Both the position numbers and the translations under genes were made by a program. A stretch of 64,000 nt of DNA, taken from positions 62,001 through 126,000 of the forward strand of contig NZ_CDCA01000034.1 in NCBI RefSeq assembly GCF_000820185.1, in the 5' to 3' direction. The number at the start of each line of letters is the position of its first letter. Within the stretch, counting starts at the first letter, position 1. Under the pieces are notes generated by a model that was given only the letters and a program-made list of their open reading frames with translations, was not told the DNA's origin and ran no database searches. This DNA is from Aeromonas tecta. Lineage in GTDB: Bacteria > Pseudomonadota > Gammaproteobacteria > Enterobacterales > Aeromonadaceae. Positions 48,762 through 61,339 of this stretch are shown here, piece after piece.

Positions 48762-49577
48762 TCAGGCCACAAACACCAGGTAGACGGCGAAAGCCACCAC
48801 GAAGCGGTAGATGGCGAACGGGATGAAATCGAGGCGGCGGATAAGCGCGAGGAAGGTCTTGATGGCGATCATGGCCACCACGAAGGCGGTGATGAAGCCC
48901 ACCGCAAACATCGGGAAGTCCGCCATGGAGAGGAAGTCACGGCTCTTGTAGAGATCCAGCCCGCTGGCGGCCACCATCATGGGCACCGCCAGAATGAAGG
49001 AGAACTCGGCCGCGGCCTGACGACTGATCCCCATCAACATGCCGCCACTGATGGTGGCACCGGAGCGGGAGAAGCCGGGCCAGAGCGCCAGACACTGGAA
49101 CAGGCCGATGCCGAACGCCTGCTTGTAGCTGATGTCATCCAGGGTCTCGGAGCGCACGACGGGGCGGCACTTCTCGGCGATGATCAGCAAGATACCGCCG
49201 GCGACCAGGGCATACATGACGGTCTCTGGGCCAAACAGATTGGCCTTGATCCAGCTGTGGATGGCGAGGCCGATGATCACCGCGGGCATCATGCCGAGGA
49301 TGATGTGGATCAGGGAGAGGGTGGCGTGGTCCTTTGCCGGTTTCTGGCCGAAATGGATGCCGATCAGCCCGAACAGTCTGCGCCAGAACACGGCGACCAC
49401 CGCCAGGATGGAGCCCATCTGAATGACCACCTCGAAGGTGGCGGCCTTGGGGCCTTCGAAACCGAGCAGATGGCCGACGATGATCATGTGGCCGGTGGAG
49501 GAAACGGGCAGAAACTCGGTCAGGCCTTCCACTATGCCCAGCACAAAGGCAACAAACAGGGCGTAGGAGTCTGTCAT
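48762..49577 (-). CDS. uppP: undecaprenyl-diphosphatase UppP
   Basis: 271 aa, about seven to eight membrane segments. Catalytic blocks: [16 protein letters not shown] (Glu and the P-S-S-T-G-H loop), the [14 protein letters not shown] Arg/Ser block. It dephosphorylates undecaprenyl diphosphate, recycling the lipid carrier of peptidoglycan and O-antigen; overproduction confers bacitracin resistance. Confidence 0.94.
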   Translation of the reverse strand: MTDSYALFVAFVLGIVEGLTEFLPVSSTGHMIIVGHLLGFEGPKAATFEVVIQMGSILAVVAVFWRRLFGLIGIHFGQKPAKDHATLSLIHIILGMMPAVIIGLAIHSWIKANLFGPETVMYALVAGGILLIIAEKCRPVVRSETLDDISYKQAFGIGLFQCLALWPGFSRSGATISGGMLMGISRQAAAEFSFILAVPMMVAASGLDLYKSRDFLSMADFPMFAVGFITAFVVAMIAIKTFLALIRRLDFIPFAIYRFVVAFAVYLVFVA

Positions 49578-49781
49578 GGTTCAAATCTCTTGGTTGATGG
49601 GTCCGGATAAAATCAACCCCGAGCGGGGTCGGGGCAGCCAATGATGGCGGAAAACCCCGCGGGCAACCAGAGAATATTGTGGTCCGTTTGGGTAGAGGTG
49701 GACCATGGTTTTGACTGCCATGACCCGAGCCGACTGGGTATCTTTATGGGTTAGCTTTCTTATGGAAGGATAACCGAGCTG

Positions 49782-50777
49782 TTAATTCACTACGGATAGT
49801 ATTTTATGCTGCAATTCCTCATCCAGGGCTGGCAGGCTCAGGGCCTCGACCGCACTGACTATCTGCTGCGGGCTGCTGGCACCGATCAGGGCGCAGCTCA
49901 CCACGGGATCGCGCAGCACCCACTGCAGTGCCAGCTGTGACAAGGATTGTCCCCGTTGCCGCGCCAGGGCATGCAGGGCCCGGATCCGGGCCAGCTTGTC
50001 CGGGGTTATCTGATCCGGCTGGAGGAAGGGGCTGGCGCTGGCGGCGCGGGAATCCGCGGGGATCCCGGCCAGATAGCGATCGCTGAGCAGGCCACCGGCC
50101 AGGGGCGAGAAGGCCACCACGCCCACCCCATGTTCACGGCAGACCGGCAGGGTCTCGGCCTCGATCTCGCGCTGGAACAGCGAATACTTGAGCTGATTGA
50201 CCAGGCAAGGGGTGCCGAGCTCGGCCAGTCGGGCCGCCGCCTTGGCGGCAAGCTCGGCTGGGTAGTTGGAGAGACCGACATAGAGCGCCTTGCCCTGGCG
50301 CACCATCAACGCCAGCGCCTGACAGGTCTCCTCCAGCGGGGTGCGGGCGTCCGGCCTGTGGTGGTAGAAGATGTCCACATAGTCGAGGCCGAGCCGGCGC
50401 AGGCTCTGGTGCAGGCTGGCAAACAGGTACTTGGCACTGCCACCGTCGCCATAGGGACCATCCCACATCACATAGCCCGCCTTGCTGGCGATGACGAGCT
50501 CGTCGCGATAGGGCGCCAGGCTGCCCTTGAGCACAGCGCCGAAAGTGGTCTCGGCAGAGCCCGGCGGTGGTCCGTAGTTATTGGCCAGATCAAAATGCGT
50601 GACCCCCAGATCGAACGCCTGATGCACCATGGCCTTCACCTTGGCGGGATCGCTGCCCTCGCCAAAGTTGTGCCAGAGCCCCAGCCCTATGCTGGGCAGC
50701 CGCAGGCCGTGGCGGCCCGCGGGCCTATAGGGTTGCCGCTGGTAACGGTTGGGCGCTGCGAGGTAGTTGTCATCCAT
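49782..50777 (-). CDS. aldo-keto reductase, YghZ/L-glyceraldehyde-3-phosphate reductase type
   Basis: 331 aa. AKR tetrad visible: Asp (FDLANNYGPP, with Tyr), Lys (ASKAGYVMW) and His (IFYHHRPD). The NADPH-binding C-terminus is SPLAGGLLSDRYL plus GASSPQQIVSAVEAL. It strongly resembles AKR14/YghZ. It lies just downstream of galM on the same strand, 129 bp away, so it may be transcribed with gal, but its role in galactose use is unclear. Confidence 0.87.
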   Translation of the reverse strand: MDDNYLAAPNRYQRQPYRPAGRHGLRLPSIGLGLWHNFGEGSDPAKVKAMVHQAFDLGVTHFDLANNYGPPPGSAETTFGAVLKGSLAPYRDELVIASKAGYVMWDGPYGDGGSAKYLFASLHQSLRRLGLDYVDIFYHHRPDARTPLEETCQALALMVRQGKALYVGLSNYPAELAAKAAARLAELGTPCLVNQLKYSLFQREIEAETLPVCREHGVGVVAFSPLAGGLLSDRYLAGIPADSRAASASPFLQPDQITPDKLARIRALHALARQRGQSLSQLALQWVLRDPVVSCALIGASSPQQIVSAVEALSLPALDEELQHKILSVVN

Positions 50778-50906
50778 AAAAACTCCTGTCTTGAGGCTGA
50801 TTCATTGCGTTGCGTTCGAAACTTGCCATCCCCTCCCGCGAGGCGGCGCTCCATCGAGCCCGGCGGCGACGACACCCAGATCTCCGGGAGAGAGGGTGAG
50901 AAAAAC

Positions 50907-51893
50907 TCAGGCCGCGGGGACGAAACGATAACGGGTCTGGTGATGATAGCGCTGGCCGGGCAGCAACCAGGGATCCCCCAGCTCGGGGCGGTTGGGGCTG
51001 TCTGGCAATTGCTGTGCCTCCAGGCAGAAACCCTGATGATCCTGGTGAGGCAAGCCGTCCCGTCCCGGGGTGCTGGCCAGCCAGTTGCCGCTGTAGAACT
51101 GCAGGGACGGCTGGTTGGTATGCACCTCCATCGCCAGCTGCTTGTCTGCCGAGACCACCCGCGCGGCCCACTCCGACTGCTCGCCGCCGAGCAGGTAGGC
51201 GTGATCGTAACCCTTGGCCTGCCGTTGTTGGGGATGGCTCAGCCAATCCTGACCGATGAGGCGCTCGGTACGCAGATCGAAGGGCCCTTCCACCGCACTG
51301 GGTGCGAGGGGCAAGCCGCTGGCATCGGTAGGCAGGAAGCGTTCCGCCCTGATGGTGATGGCGTGCTGGCGCACATCTTTGCTGCCGCCATCGAGATTGA
51401 AGTAGCTGTGGCTGGTGAGGCTGACCGGGGTGGGGGCGTCGGTGCTGGCATGAAAGTCCACCACCAGATCCCACTGTTCGAGTCGGTACTCCAGCTCCAC
51501 CTTCAGGTTGCCGGGAAAGCCCTGGTCGCCATCCTTTGATCGCAACTGCAGTCGGACCCGGTCCGCTTCCAACTCCTTGATCTGCCAGCTCTGGCGATGA
51601 AAGCCACCCCGCCCGCCGTGCAGGCAGTGGGGCGACTGATTGGCGTCAAGGAGCCAGCGCTGGCCGTCGCGAACCAGCTCGGCGCCACCGATGCGATTGG
51701 CGAAGCGCCCCGCGACCGCTCCCAGCCAGACCTGCTGGGTCGGGTAATCGGCGTCGGTGCAGCCGAGCAGCACTTCTCGCCGCCCTTCACCGAGCGGCAG
51801 GCTGAGGGAGGTCAGGGTCGCGCCAAAATCGAGGCCGCGCAGGCGCAGCCCCAGCTCGTTTTCCAGCTCGAACGGCGTCATGGCTTGGCTCAT
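50907..51893 (-). CDS. galM: aldose 1-epimerase (galactose mutarotase) GalM
   Basis: 328 aa from ATG 51893, which overlaps the galK stop (ATGA). Catalytic blocks: [22 protein letters not shown], the base/acid pair SHSYFNLDG (His) and [14 protein letters not shown] (Glu). It interconverts alpha- and beta-D-galactose, needed when LacZ releases the beta anomer. An upstream extension to 51932 is excluded. Confidence 0.93.
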   Translation of the reverse strand: MSQAMTPFELENELGLRLRGLDFGATLTSLSLPLGEGRREVLLGCTDADYPTQQVWLGAVAGRFANRIGGAELVRDGQRWLLDANQSPHCLHGGRGGFHRQSWQIKELEADRVRLQLRSKDGDQGFPGNLKVELEYRLEQWDLVVDFHASTDAPTPVSLTSHSYFNLDGGSKDVRQHAITIRAERFLPTDASGLPLAPSAVEGPFDLRTERLIGQDWLSHPQQRQAKGYDHAYLLGGEQSEWAARVVSADKQLAMEVHTNQPSLQFYSGNWLASTPGRDGLPHQDHQGFCLEAQQLPDSPNRPELGDPWLLPGQRYHHQTRYRFVPAA

Positions 51894-53038
51894 AGCCGGC
51901 CAGCCCCGGCGGTGGCGCGGCAGACATAACAATCCGCCTTGAGGCCGAAGCGCTCTGAGTATTCAGCCTCGACCGTGGCGATCACCTCGCTCACTCGCTC
52001 AGGGCGCAGCAGGGCGACCACGCAGCCGCCGAAGCCGCCGCCGGTCATGCGCACGCCACCCTCGGTGCCGATCTGCGCCTTGATGATCTCCACCAGGCCG
52101 TCGATGGGGGGCACAGTGATTTCGAAATCATCGCGCATGGCGGCATGAGACTGTGCCATCAGCTCGCCGAGGCGCACCAGATCGCCGCTGGCCAACGCAT
52201 CGGCGGCGGCCAGGGTGCGGGTGTTTTCCCCCACCACGTGACGGGCGCGGCGATAACAGACTTCATCCAGCCCCGCTTTCCCAGCCTCCAGTGCGGCCAG
52301 ATCGAGGTCGCGCAGCGCCTTGACCCCGTAGTGACGGGCGGCTGTCTCACACTGCTGACGGCGGGTGTTGTATTCGCTGTCCACCAGGCCGCGGCGCACG
52401 TTGGAGTTGACGATCAGCACTGCCAGGTCGGTCGGCATGGGGATGAGGCGGGTCTCGAGGGAGCGGCAATCCAGCAGCAGGGCGTGATCTACCTCGCCGC
52501 TGGCGGAGATCATCTGATCCATGATGCCGCAGTTGCAGCCGACGAACTGGTTCTCTGCCTGCTGGCCGTTCAGCGCTATCTCGGCCTGGCTGATGTCCAG
52601 TCCAAGCGCCTCCTTGAAGGCCTGACCGATGGCCACCTCCAGCGAGGCGGAGGAGGAGAGCCCGGTGCCCTGCGGCACGTTGCCGGAGACCACCAGATTG
52701 AGACCGCGCAGCGCATAACCACGGGCCTGCAGGTGCTTCACCACGCCACGGATATAGTCGCTCCAGCGTTGATCCGGGTGATGGCTGATGGGTTGGTCGA
52801 GGCTGAAGATATCCCGCTGGTTGCCGTAGTCGGCGGCGATCACGTGCATCAGATTGTCGCTGCGCAGGCCGATGGCGACGCAGGTCTCGTAGTCGATGGC
52901 GCAAGGCAGCACAAAGCCATCGTTGTAGTCGGTGTGTTCCCCGATGAGGTTGACGCGGCCGGGGGCGCGCACCAGCAGGTCGGGTTGCTGCTCAAACTGC
53001 TCGGCATAGACGGCGCTGACGCGTTGGCTGGGGGTCAT
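51890..53038 (-). CDS. galK: galactokinase GalK
   Basis: 382 aa. GHMP kinase signatures: [24 protein letters not shown] (catalytic region with galactose-binding Glu/His/Asp), [15 protein letters not shown] (ATP loop) and [14 protein letters not shown]. It phosphorylates alpha-D-galactose at C1. The start overlaps the galT stop by 4 nt. Confidence 0.95.
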   Translation of the reverse strand: MTPSQRVSAVYAEQFEQQPDLLVRAPGRVNLIGEHTDYNDGFVLPCAIDYETCVAIGLRSDNLMHVIAADYGNQRDIFSLDQPISHHPDQRWSDYIRGVVKHLQARGYALRGLNLVVSGNVPQGTGLSSSASLEVAIGQAFKEALGLDISQAEIALNGQQAENQFVGCNCGIMDQMISASGEVDHALLLDCRSLETRLIPMPTDLAVLIVNSNVRRGLVDSEYNTRRQQCETAARHYGVKALRDLDLAALEAGKAGLDEVCYRRARHVVGENTRTLAAADALASGDLVRLGELMAQSHAAMRDDFEITVPPIDGLVEIIKAQIGTEGGVRMTGGGFGGCVVALLRPERVSEVIATVEAEYSERFGLKADCYVCRATAGAGRL

Positions 53039-54084
53039 GGGGTTACCTCATTGGTCTGGCTGTAGTGAATGGGGGAAAGCGCGCGCAGCCGTTCTGCTGC
53101 CTGCTCCGGGGTCAGATCGCGCTGGGTCTCGGCCAGCATCTCGAAACCCACCATGAACTTGCGCACCGTCGCGGAGCGCAGCAGGGGCGGGTAGAAGTGG
53201 GCGTGCAACTGCCAGGCCTCTGGGCAATCGGAGTGGGGCGGGGCGAAGTGCCAGCCCATGGAGTAGGGGAAGCTGCATTCGAACAGGTTGTCGTAGCGAC
53301 TGGTGAGCTCCTTGATCGCCACCGCCAGATCTTGCTGTTGCTCGGTATTGAGGTCCAGCATGGAGGGCACGTGAGTCTTGGGCAGCAGCAAGGTTTCGAA
53401 CGGCCAGGCGGCCCAGAACGGCACCACTGCCAGCCAGTGTTCGGTTTCCACCACGATGCGGGATCTGTCTTTCAATTCCCGCTCCACATAGTCGAGCAGC
53501 AGCGGGCGGCCGTGTTCGGCCAGCCAGGCTTGCTGATGCTGCTCTTCACGGGCGATCTCGTTGGGCAGGAAGTCACTGCCCCACAGCTGGCCGTGGGGGT
53601 GCGGATTGGAGCAGCCCATGACGGCGCCCTTGTTTTCAAACACTTGCACCCATTCCCACTGCTGCGACAGCTCGGCGACTTGATCCATCCAGGTGCGGAT
53701 CACTGCCTCGATGGCGGGCAAGGGCAGCTCGGGCAGCGTCTTGCCGTGATCCGGCGAGAAGCAGATGACCCGGCTGGTGCCGCGAGCGGCCTCCAGTTTG
53801 AGCAGAGGATCCTGCGCGTCGTCGGCGGCCGGGGTGTCCTGCATCAGGGCGGCGAAGTCATTGGTGAAGACGAAGGTGCTCTGATAATCGGGGTTTATAT
53901 CGCCGGTGACGCGGCGGTTGCCCGCACAGAGGAAGCAGTCAGGATCGTGAGCCTGACTCGGCGCCTGGCTTATCTTCTCGACCTGCCCCTGCCAGGGGCG
54001 CTTGGCCCTGTGGGGGGAGACCAGCACATACTGGCCGGTCAGCGGATTGAAACGGCGGTGGGGGTGATCAACCGGGTTGAACAT
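53035..54084 (-). CDS. galT: galactose-1-phosphate uridylyltransferase GalT
   Basis: 349 aa from ATG 54084 (GAGGAG with 5-nt spacing), chosen over the in-frame GTG/ATG two and one codons earlier; it then begins [19 protein letters not shown] like E. coli. Zn-binding CFLCAGN, and catalytic His in [12 protein letters not shown]. It exchanges UMP between UDP-glucose and Gal-1-P. Confidence 0.95.
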   Translation of the reverse strand: MFNPVDHPHRRFNPLTGQYVLVSPHRAKRPWQGQVEKISQAPSQAHDPDCFLCAGNRRVTGDINPDYQSTFVFTNDFAALMQDTPAADDAQDPLLKLEAARGTSRVICFSPDHGKTLPELPLPAIEAVIRTWMDQVAELSQQWEWVQVFENKGAVMGCSNPHPHGQLWGSDFLPNEIAREEQHQQAWLAEHGRPLLLDYVERELKDRSRIVVETEHWLAVVPFWAAWPFETLLLPKTHVPSMLDLNTEQQQDLAVAIKELTSRYDNLFECSFPYSMGWHFAPPHSDCPEAWQLHAHFYPPLLRSATVRKFMVGFEMLAETQRDLTPEQAAERLRALSPIHYSQTNEVTP

Positions 54085-54147
54085 CATCACTCCTCAAAAC
54101 TGAATGAAAGGGTTGCGGGCAGGATGAGGCGCTTTATGCCCCCTCAT

Positions 54148-54180
54148 CCCCAGCCCTTCTCCCGCGAGGGGAGAAGGGCG
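54148..54180. repeat. REP-like hairpin in the galE-galT gap
   Basis: CCTTCTCCC / GGGGAGAAGG inverted repeat embedded in a C-rich run, of the type often scattered between genes in gammaproteobacteria. It probably stabilises the upstream galE mRNA or dampens readthrough. Confidence 0.45.
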
Positions 54181-54191
54181 CAAAACGAACA

Positions 54192-54236
54192 TCACGCCTA
54201 GTAGCCCCGTGGGCGGGCGGATTGCCAGCGCCAGCG
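54192..54236 (-). repeat. diverged duplicate of the galE 3' end
   Basis: Aligned with the real galE end (54249-54293) at a distance of 57 bp (19 codons). The 17 bases GGATTGCCAGCGCCAGC are identical and the rest mostly so. Read in the galE frame the copy gives RWRWQSARPRGY-stop against the genuine SWRWQSTNPQGYEA-stop. Confidence 0.72.
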
Positions 54237-54248
54237 GGTCAACGCGCA

Positions 54249-55262
54249 TCAGGCTTCATAGCCTTGTGGATTGGTGGATTGCCAGCGCCAGCTATCGGCG
54301 CACATGGCGGCAAGATCCCGGTTGGCATGCCAGCCCAGCTCGCGCTCTGCCTTGGTCGGGTCGGCCCAGCACTCGGCGATGTCGCCGGGGCGTCTTGGTT
54401 CGATCTGGTAGGGCAGGGGGCGACCGCTGGCCGCTTCGAATGCCGCCACCATCTGCAACACGCTCTGGCCCTGACCGGTGCCCAGGTTGTAGGCGTGAAC
54501 GCCCGCCTTGTGGGTGCAATGCTGCAGCGCCTTGACGTGGCCCTCGGCGATATCCATTACATGGATATAGTCGCGCACCCCGGTGCCATCCAGCGTATTG
54601 TAATCGTTTCCAAAGACCGAGAGACTGGGGCGGCGACCGATGGCAACCTGGGTCAGGAAGGGCATCAGATTGTTGGGAATGCCCTGGGGATCTTCCCCCA
54701 GGGTGCCGGATTCGTGGGCGCCAACTGGGTTGAAGTAGCGCAGCAGCGTCATGCTCCAGTGGGGCTCGGCGGCCTGCAGATCCTCGAGGATCTGCTCGAT
54801 GATCAACTTGGATCGACCGTAGGGGTTGGTGGCGCTGCGGGGGAAATCTTCCCTGATGGGGGTGCTTGCGGGGTCGCCATAGACGGTAGCAGAGGAGCTG
54901 AACACCAGGTTGTGGACGCCGGCACGCTTCATCGCCTCCAGCAGCACCAGGGTGCCGCTCAGGTTGTTCTGGTAGTACGCGAGGGGAATGCGGGTGGATT
55001 CGCCGACCGCCTTGAAGGCGGCGAAGTGGATCACCGCCGCAATATCCTGCTCGGTGAAGATGCGATCCAGCAGCGCCTCGTCACGGATGTCACCCTGATA
55101 GAAGACGGGTTCATGGCCGCTGATGGCGGCAATGCGGGTCAGCACGCCGCGCTTGCTGTTGCACAGGTTATCCACCACCACGGGCTCTATGCCTGCGGCC
55201 TGCAAGGCAAGACAGGTATGGCTGCCAATGTAGCCGCAGCCGCCGGTGACCAGTACTTTCAT
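54249..55262 (-). CDS. galE: UDP-glucose 4-epimerase GalE
   Basis: 337 aa from ATG 55262 (GGAG 6 nt upstream); the open frame continues upstream but is not conserved. SDR fold: VTGGCGYIGSHTC (NAD), FSSSATVYGDP and the YxxxK motif in PYGRSKLIIEQ. It recycles UDP-Gal to UDP-Glc and supplies UDP-Gal for glycans. First gene of galETKM, with a GalR operator upstream; its 3' end is duplicated 57 bp downstream. Confidence 0.95.
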   Translation of the reverse strand: MKVLVTGGCGYIGSHTCLALQAAGIEPVVVDNLCNSKRGVLTRIAAISGHEPVFYQGDIRDEALLDRIFTEQDIAAVIHFAAFKAVGESTRIPLAYYQNNLSGTLVLLEAMKRAGVHNLVFSSSATVYGDPASTPIREDFPRSATNPYGRSKLIIEQILEDLQAAEPHWSMTLLRYFNPVGAHESGTLGEDPQGIPNNLMPFLTQVAIGRRPSLSVFGNDYNTLDGTGVRDYIHVMDIAEGHVKALQHCTHKAGVHAYNLGTGQGQSVLQMVAAFEAASGRPLPYQIEPRRPGDIAECWADPTKAERELGWHANRDLAAMCADSWRWQSTNPQGYEA

Positions 55263-55355
55263 CCTCTTCTCCACGCTTATTCCCCACACAAGAAAGCCTG
55301 AGCAGGAGTCTAGCCGAGGCGCTCTCTTTCGAACTGTGAGCGGGGTAACATATTT

Positions 55356-55371
55356 GTGTAAACGATTACAC
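55356..55371. promoter_or_regulatory. GalR operator of galE
   Basis: GTGTAAACGATTACAC fits the gal operator consensus GTGTAANCGNTTACAC at every position. It lies 94-109 bp upstream of galE and about 107 bp upstream of galR, so it may also affect galR. Confidence 0.9.
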
Positions 55372-55435
55372 ATTGTTGCTGGGGCAAAAATGGGACTCCG
55401 TCGGCCTTACCCCTGTTATCAGTGGCATTGCTCGG

Positions 55436-55441
55436 TATAAT
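55436..55441 (+). promoter_or_regulatory. galR -10 element
   Basis: A perfect TATAAT with a weak CTGTTA at -35 (17-nt spacing), 36 bp before the galR ATG. Confidence 0.45.
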
Positions 55442-55477
55442 GACCCGGTCCAATACCGTGAAATAAGTGAAAACAGC

Positions 55478-56482
55478 ATGAGCACCATCAAGGATGTCGC
55501 CCGTTTGGCCAATGTATCGGTGGCAACGGTTTCACGGGTGATGAACAACTCACCCAAGGCCAGCGCCGCCTCCTGCGAGGTGGTGCGAAAAGCCATGGCC
55601 GAGCTGGGCTACACCCCCAATGCCAACGCCCGGGCGCTGGTCAACCAGACCTGTGACACCATGGGCGTGGTGGTCGGCGACGTGGCCGATCCCTTCTTCG
55701 GCGCCCTGGTCAAAGGGGTGGCTGCGGTGGCGGTGGAGCAGGGGCTGCATCTGCTGATGGGTAATGGTTTTCACAGGGCGCAGCAGGAGCGGGAAGCCAT
55801 CGAGCTGCTGATCGGCAAGCGCTGTGAGGCGCTGGTGGTGCACAGCAAGGCGCTGAGCGATGAAGAGCTTGTCGATTATGCCCTGCGGGCACCCGGTATG
55901 GTGTTGATCAACCGCGATATTTCGGCCCTCAAAGGGCGCTGCATCTCCCTCAACAATCGGCAGGGGGCCGCTACCGCGACCCGTCATCTGCTGGAGCTGG
56001 GGCACCGCCATATCGCCTTCGTCAGCTCGGATCATGCCATCGAGGATGCCCTGCTGCGCCATCAGGGCTATCAGGATGCCCTGTTCGAGGCGGGTCTGAG
56101 TGCGGATCCCGAATTGATCGAGAGCGGCATGCCCAACGAAGAGGGGGGCGAGCGCGCCATGCTCAACCTGCTGGCCAAGGGGCTGCCCATCACGGCCGTG
56201 GTGGCCTATAACGATGCCATGGCGGCGGGGGCCATCTCGGTGCTGGCGGACAACGGCCTCAAGGTGCCGGAAGAGGTCTCGGTGGTCGGCTTCGATGACA
56301 TCATCTACGCCAGGTATCTGAGGCCCAAGCTGTCCACCATGCGTTACCCCATCGAACTGATGGCGGCCCAGGCGGCCAAGCTGGCGCTGCAACTCGCCGC
56401 AGGGGAGAGCGAAGCGGTGCAGAGTCGCGTCTACACCCCGACGCTGATCAATCGCCACTCGGTGGCACCGGTCAGGCCCTGA
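55478..56482 (+). CDS. galR: galactose repressor GalR/GalS (LacI family)
   Basis: 334 aa from ATG 55478. The N-terminal HTH (STIKDVARLANVSVATVSRVMN, in parts) contains the V-A-T-V-S-R recognition helix of GalR. It is followed by a periplasmic-binding-like core (MGVVVGDVADPFFGALVKGV, VVGFDDI) and the C-terminal tail YTPTLINRHSVAPVRP. It presumably binds the operators before galE, lacZ and mglB and is released by galactose. Its last codons start an 85-bp repeat array. Confidence 0.92.
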   Translation: MSTIKDVARLANVSVATVSRVMNNSPKASAASCEVVRKAMAELGYTPNANARALVNQTCDTMGVVVGDVADPFFGALVKGVAAVAVEQGLHLLMGNGFHRAQQEREAIELLIGKRCEALVVHSKALSDEELVDYALRAPGMVLINRDISALKGRCISLNNRQGAATATRHLLELGHRHIAFVSSDHAIEDALLRHQGYQDALFEAGLSADPELIESGMPNEEGGERAMLNLLAKGLPITAVVAYNDAMAAGAISVLADNGLKVPEEVSVVGFDDIIYARYLRPKLSTMRYPIELMAAQAAKLALQLAAGESEAVQSRVYTPTLINRHSVAPVRP

Positions 56483-56821
56483 TCCTGCCTCGATGACGCC
56501 GGCACAGCGCTGCGTTTACACACCGAGCCTGATCAACCGCCACTCGGTGGCACCGGTCAGACCCTGATCCTGCCTCGATAACGCTGACACAGCGCCGCGT
56601 TTACACACCAAGCCTGATTAACCGTCACTCGGTGGCGCCGGTCAGACCCTGATCCTGTCTCGATGGTGCTGGCACAGCGCCCCGCCCCTATATCAAGCCT
56701 GATCAACCATCCCTCGGTGGTGCCGGTCAGGCCCTGATCCTGCCTCGATGGGACTGGCACAGCGCCATCCCCATATGCCAAACCTGATCCACCATCATCC
56801 GCTCGCCCCAGTCAGGGGTAA
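56429..56821 (+). repeat. 85-bp tandem array made from the galR 3' end
   Basis: Units begin at 56429 (inside galR), 56514, 56599, 56684 and 56769 (partial), an exact 85-bp period. Each contains the last 17 galR codons plus 31 bp of 3' flank. In the galR frame, units 2 and 3 both read VYTPSLINRHSVAPVRP-stop; they differ from each other at four codons, all synonymous, and from the real tail by one amino acid. Units 4 and 5 are progressively decayed. There is no other gene between 56483 and 57035. Confidence 0.92.
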
Positions 56822-56930
56822 GGGAGCCTCATACATCCCTGTTCGGCACCGTTATGGAACTCGCCATGACGACCATGGTGATTTTTACTTATCTTTAATT
56901 ATTTTTACCCCGTTTTACTTAACATTTAGA

Positions 56931-56946
56931 GTGTAATCGTTTACAC
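56931..56946. promoter_or_regulatory. GalR operator O1 of lacZ
   Basis: GTGTAATCGTTTACAC is a full match to the gal operator consensus and the exact reverse complement of the galE operator. It lies about 100 bp upstream of lacZ. Confidence 0.88.
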
Positions 56947-56990
56947 CTGTGTGAGCAGGATCGCCGTTTCCCATATCAAACTCTCCTACA

Positions 56991-57006
56991 CTGCATACGT
57001 TTTCAT
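56991..57006. promoter_or_regulatory. weaker GalR-like operator O2 of lacZ
   Basis: CTGCATACGTTTTCAT shares 12 of 16 bases with the mglB operator. The centre is 60 bp from O1, a distance that could support looping as in the E. coli gal control region. Confidence 0.4.
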
Positions 57007-57014
57007 ATTCATGA

Positions 57015-60077
<3,063 letters not shown>

Positions 60078-60170
60078 ACCAGACACCCTCACTGACATCA
60101 AAATGAACCAAAAGAGTCTCAGTTATTGTTAAGTCGTTAATATTTAATGAGTTTAGTGCTGTGTAACAGA

Positions 60171-60186
60171 GTGTAAACGTTTTCAT
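60171..60186. promoter_or_regulatory. GalR operator of mglB
   Basis: GTGTAAACGTTTTCAT matches the gal/mgl operator family at most positions. It is about 116 bp before the mglB ATG. Confidence 0.8.
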
Positions 60187-60187
60187 T

Positions 60188-60203
60188 TTGTCGTCAGGAT
60201 CAC
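60188..60203 (+). promoter_or_regulatory. possible CRP site of mglB
   Basis: TGTCGTCAGGATCACA keeps a TGT and a full TCACA half with 6-nt spacing, adjacent to the GalR site, as expected for a catabolite-activated mgl promoter. Weak. Confidence 0.35.
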
Positions 60204-60301
60204 AGAACATCGGACAACAAACTGATTACATTAGGCTCGCGCCAGTTCATATGGTGTACAGCATTCCCTACAAAAACAGACATAGAGATCGGAGCATAAC
60301 A

Positions 60302-61288
60302 ATGAAAAAACTCACGACAGTTGCCGCCCTGCTGATGGGACTGACGGCAGGCGCTACTGCCCACGCTGATACTCGTATCGGGGTAACTGTATACAAGTAC
60401 GACGACAACTTCATGGCTGTGGTACGCAAGGCCATCGAGAAAGAAGCCGTGGCCAACCCGGGCGTCGAGCTGCTGATGAACGACTCCCAGAACGACCAGT
60501 CCAAGCAGAACGATCAGATCGACGTGCTGCTGGCCAAGGGCGTGAAAGCACTGGCCATCAACCTGGTTGACCCGGCGGCGGCCCCTGTCGTGATCGAGAA
60601 GGCCCGTGCCGACGAGATCCCCGTGGTGTTCTACAACAAGGAACCGAGCGCTGCGGATCTGGCCAGCTATGACAAGGCCTACTACGTGGGTACCGACTCC
60701 AAGGAATCAGGCATCATCCAGGGCCAGCTGATCGCCAAGCACTGGAAGGCGCACCCGGAATGGGATCTGAACAAGGATGGCGTCATCCAGTTCGTGCTGC
60801 TCAAGGGCGAGCCGGGCCACCCGGATGCCGAAGCCCGTACCACCTATGTCATCAAGACCCTGAATGACGGCGGCCTCAAGACCCAGCAGCTGCACATGGA
60901 TACCGGTATGTGGGATACCGCCATGGCCAAAGACAAGATGGACGCCTGGATCTCCGGCCCGAACGCCAACAAGATCGAAGTGGTCATCGCCAACAACGAC
61001 GGCATGGCAATGGGCGCTGTTGAATCCCTTAAGGCCCAAGGCAAGACCGCCATCCCGGTGTTCGGCGTCGATGCCCTGCCGGAAGCCCTGGCCATGGTCA
61101 AGAGCGGCGCCATGGCAGGTACCGTGTTGAACGATGCGGCCAACCAGGCCAAGGCGACCTTCGAGCTGACCAAGAACCTGGCGGAAGGCAAACCGGCCGG
61201 TGAAGGCACCAACTGGAAGATCGACAACAAGGTCGTCCGCGTTGCCTACGTGGGTGTAGATAAAGACAACCTGTCTCAATTCGAATAA
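60302..61288 (+). CDS. mglB: galactose/methyl-galactoside-binding protein MglB
   Basis: 328 aa from ATG 60302 (GGAG 8 nt upstream). Signal peptide [22 protein letters not shown], then [16 protein letters not shown] as in E. coli MglB, with [15 protein letters not shown], and the C-terminal [14 protein letters not shown]. It binds D-galactose and D-glucose in the periplasm, also as a chemotaxis ligand receptor for Trg-like receptors. First gene of mglBAC. Confidence 0.95.
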   Translation: MKKLTTVAALLMGLTAGATAHADTRIGVTVYKYDDNFMAVVRKAIEKEAVANPGVELLMNDSQNDQSKQNDQIDVLLAKGVKALAINLVDPAAAPVVIEKARADEIPVVFYNKEPSAADLASYDKAYYVGTDSKESGIIQGQLIAKHWKAHPEWDLNKDGVIQFVLLKGEPGHPDAEARTTYVIKTLNDGGLKTQQLHMDTGMWDTAMAKDKMDAWISGPNANKIEVVIANNDGMAMGAVESLKAQGKTAIPVFGVDALPEALAMVKSGAMAGTVLNDAANQAKATFELTKNLAEGKPAGEGTNWKIDNKVVRVAYVGVDKDNLSQFE

Positions 61289-61302
61289 TTCCCTCCCTCT
61301 GG

Positions 61303-61324
61303 GCAAGGGAGACCCCCTTGCCCT
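61303..61324 (+). terminator. intercistronic hairpin mglB-mglA
   Basis: GGGCAAGGG / CCCTTGCCC-type stem after mglB, without a T run. It likely allows partial termination or protects mglB mRNA so that the binding protein exceeds MglA/C. Confidence 0.6.
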
Positions 61325-61339
61325 CTGTTTCAACCCGAT

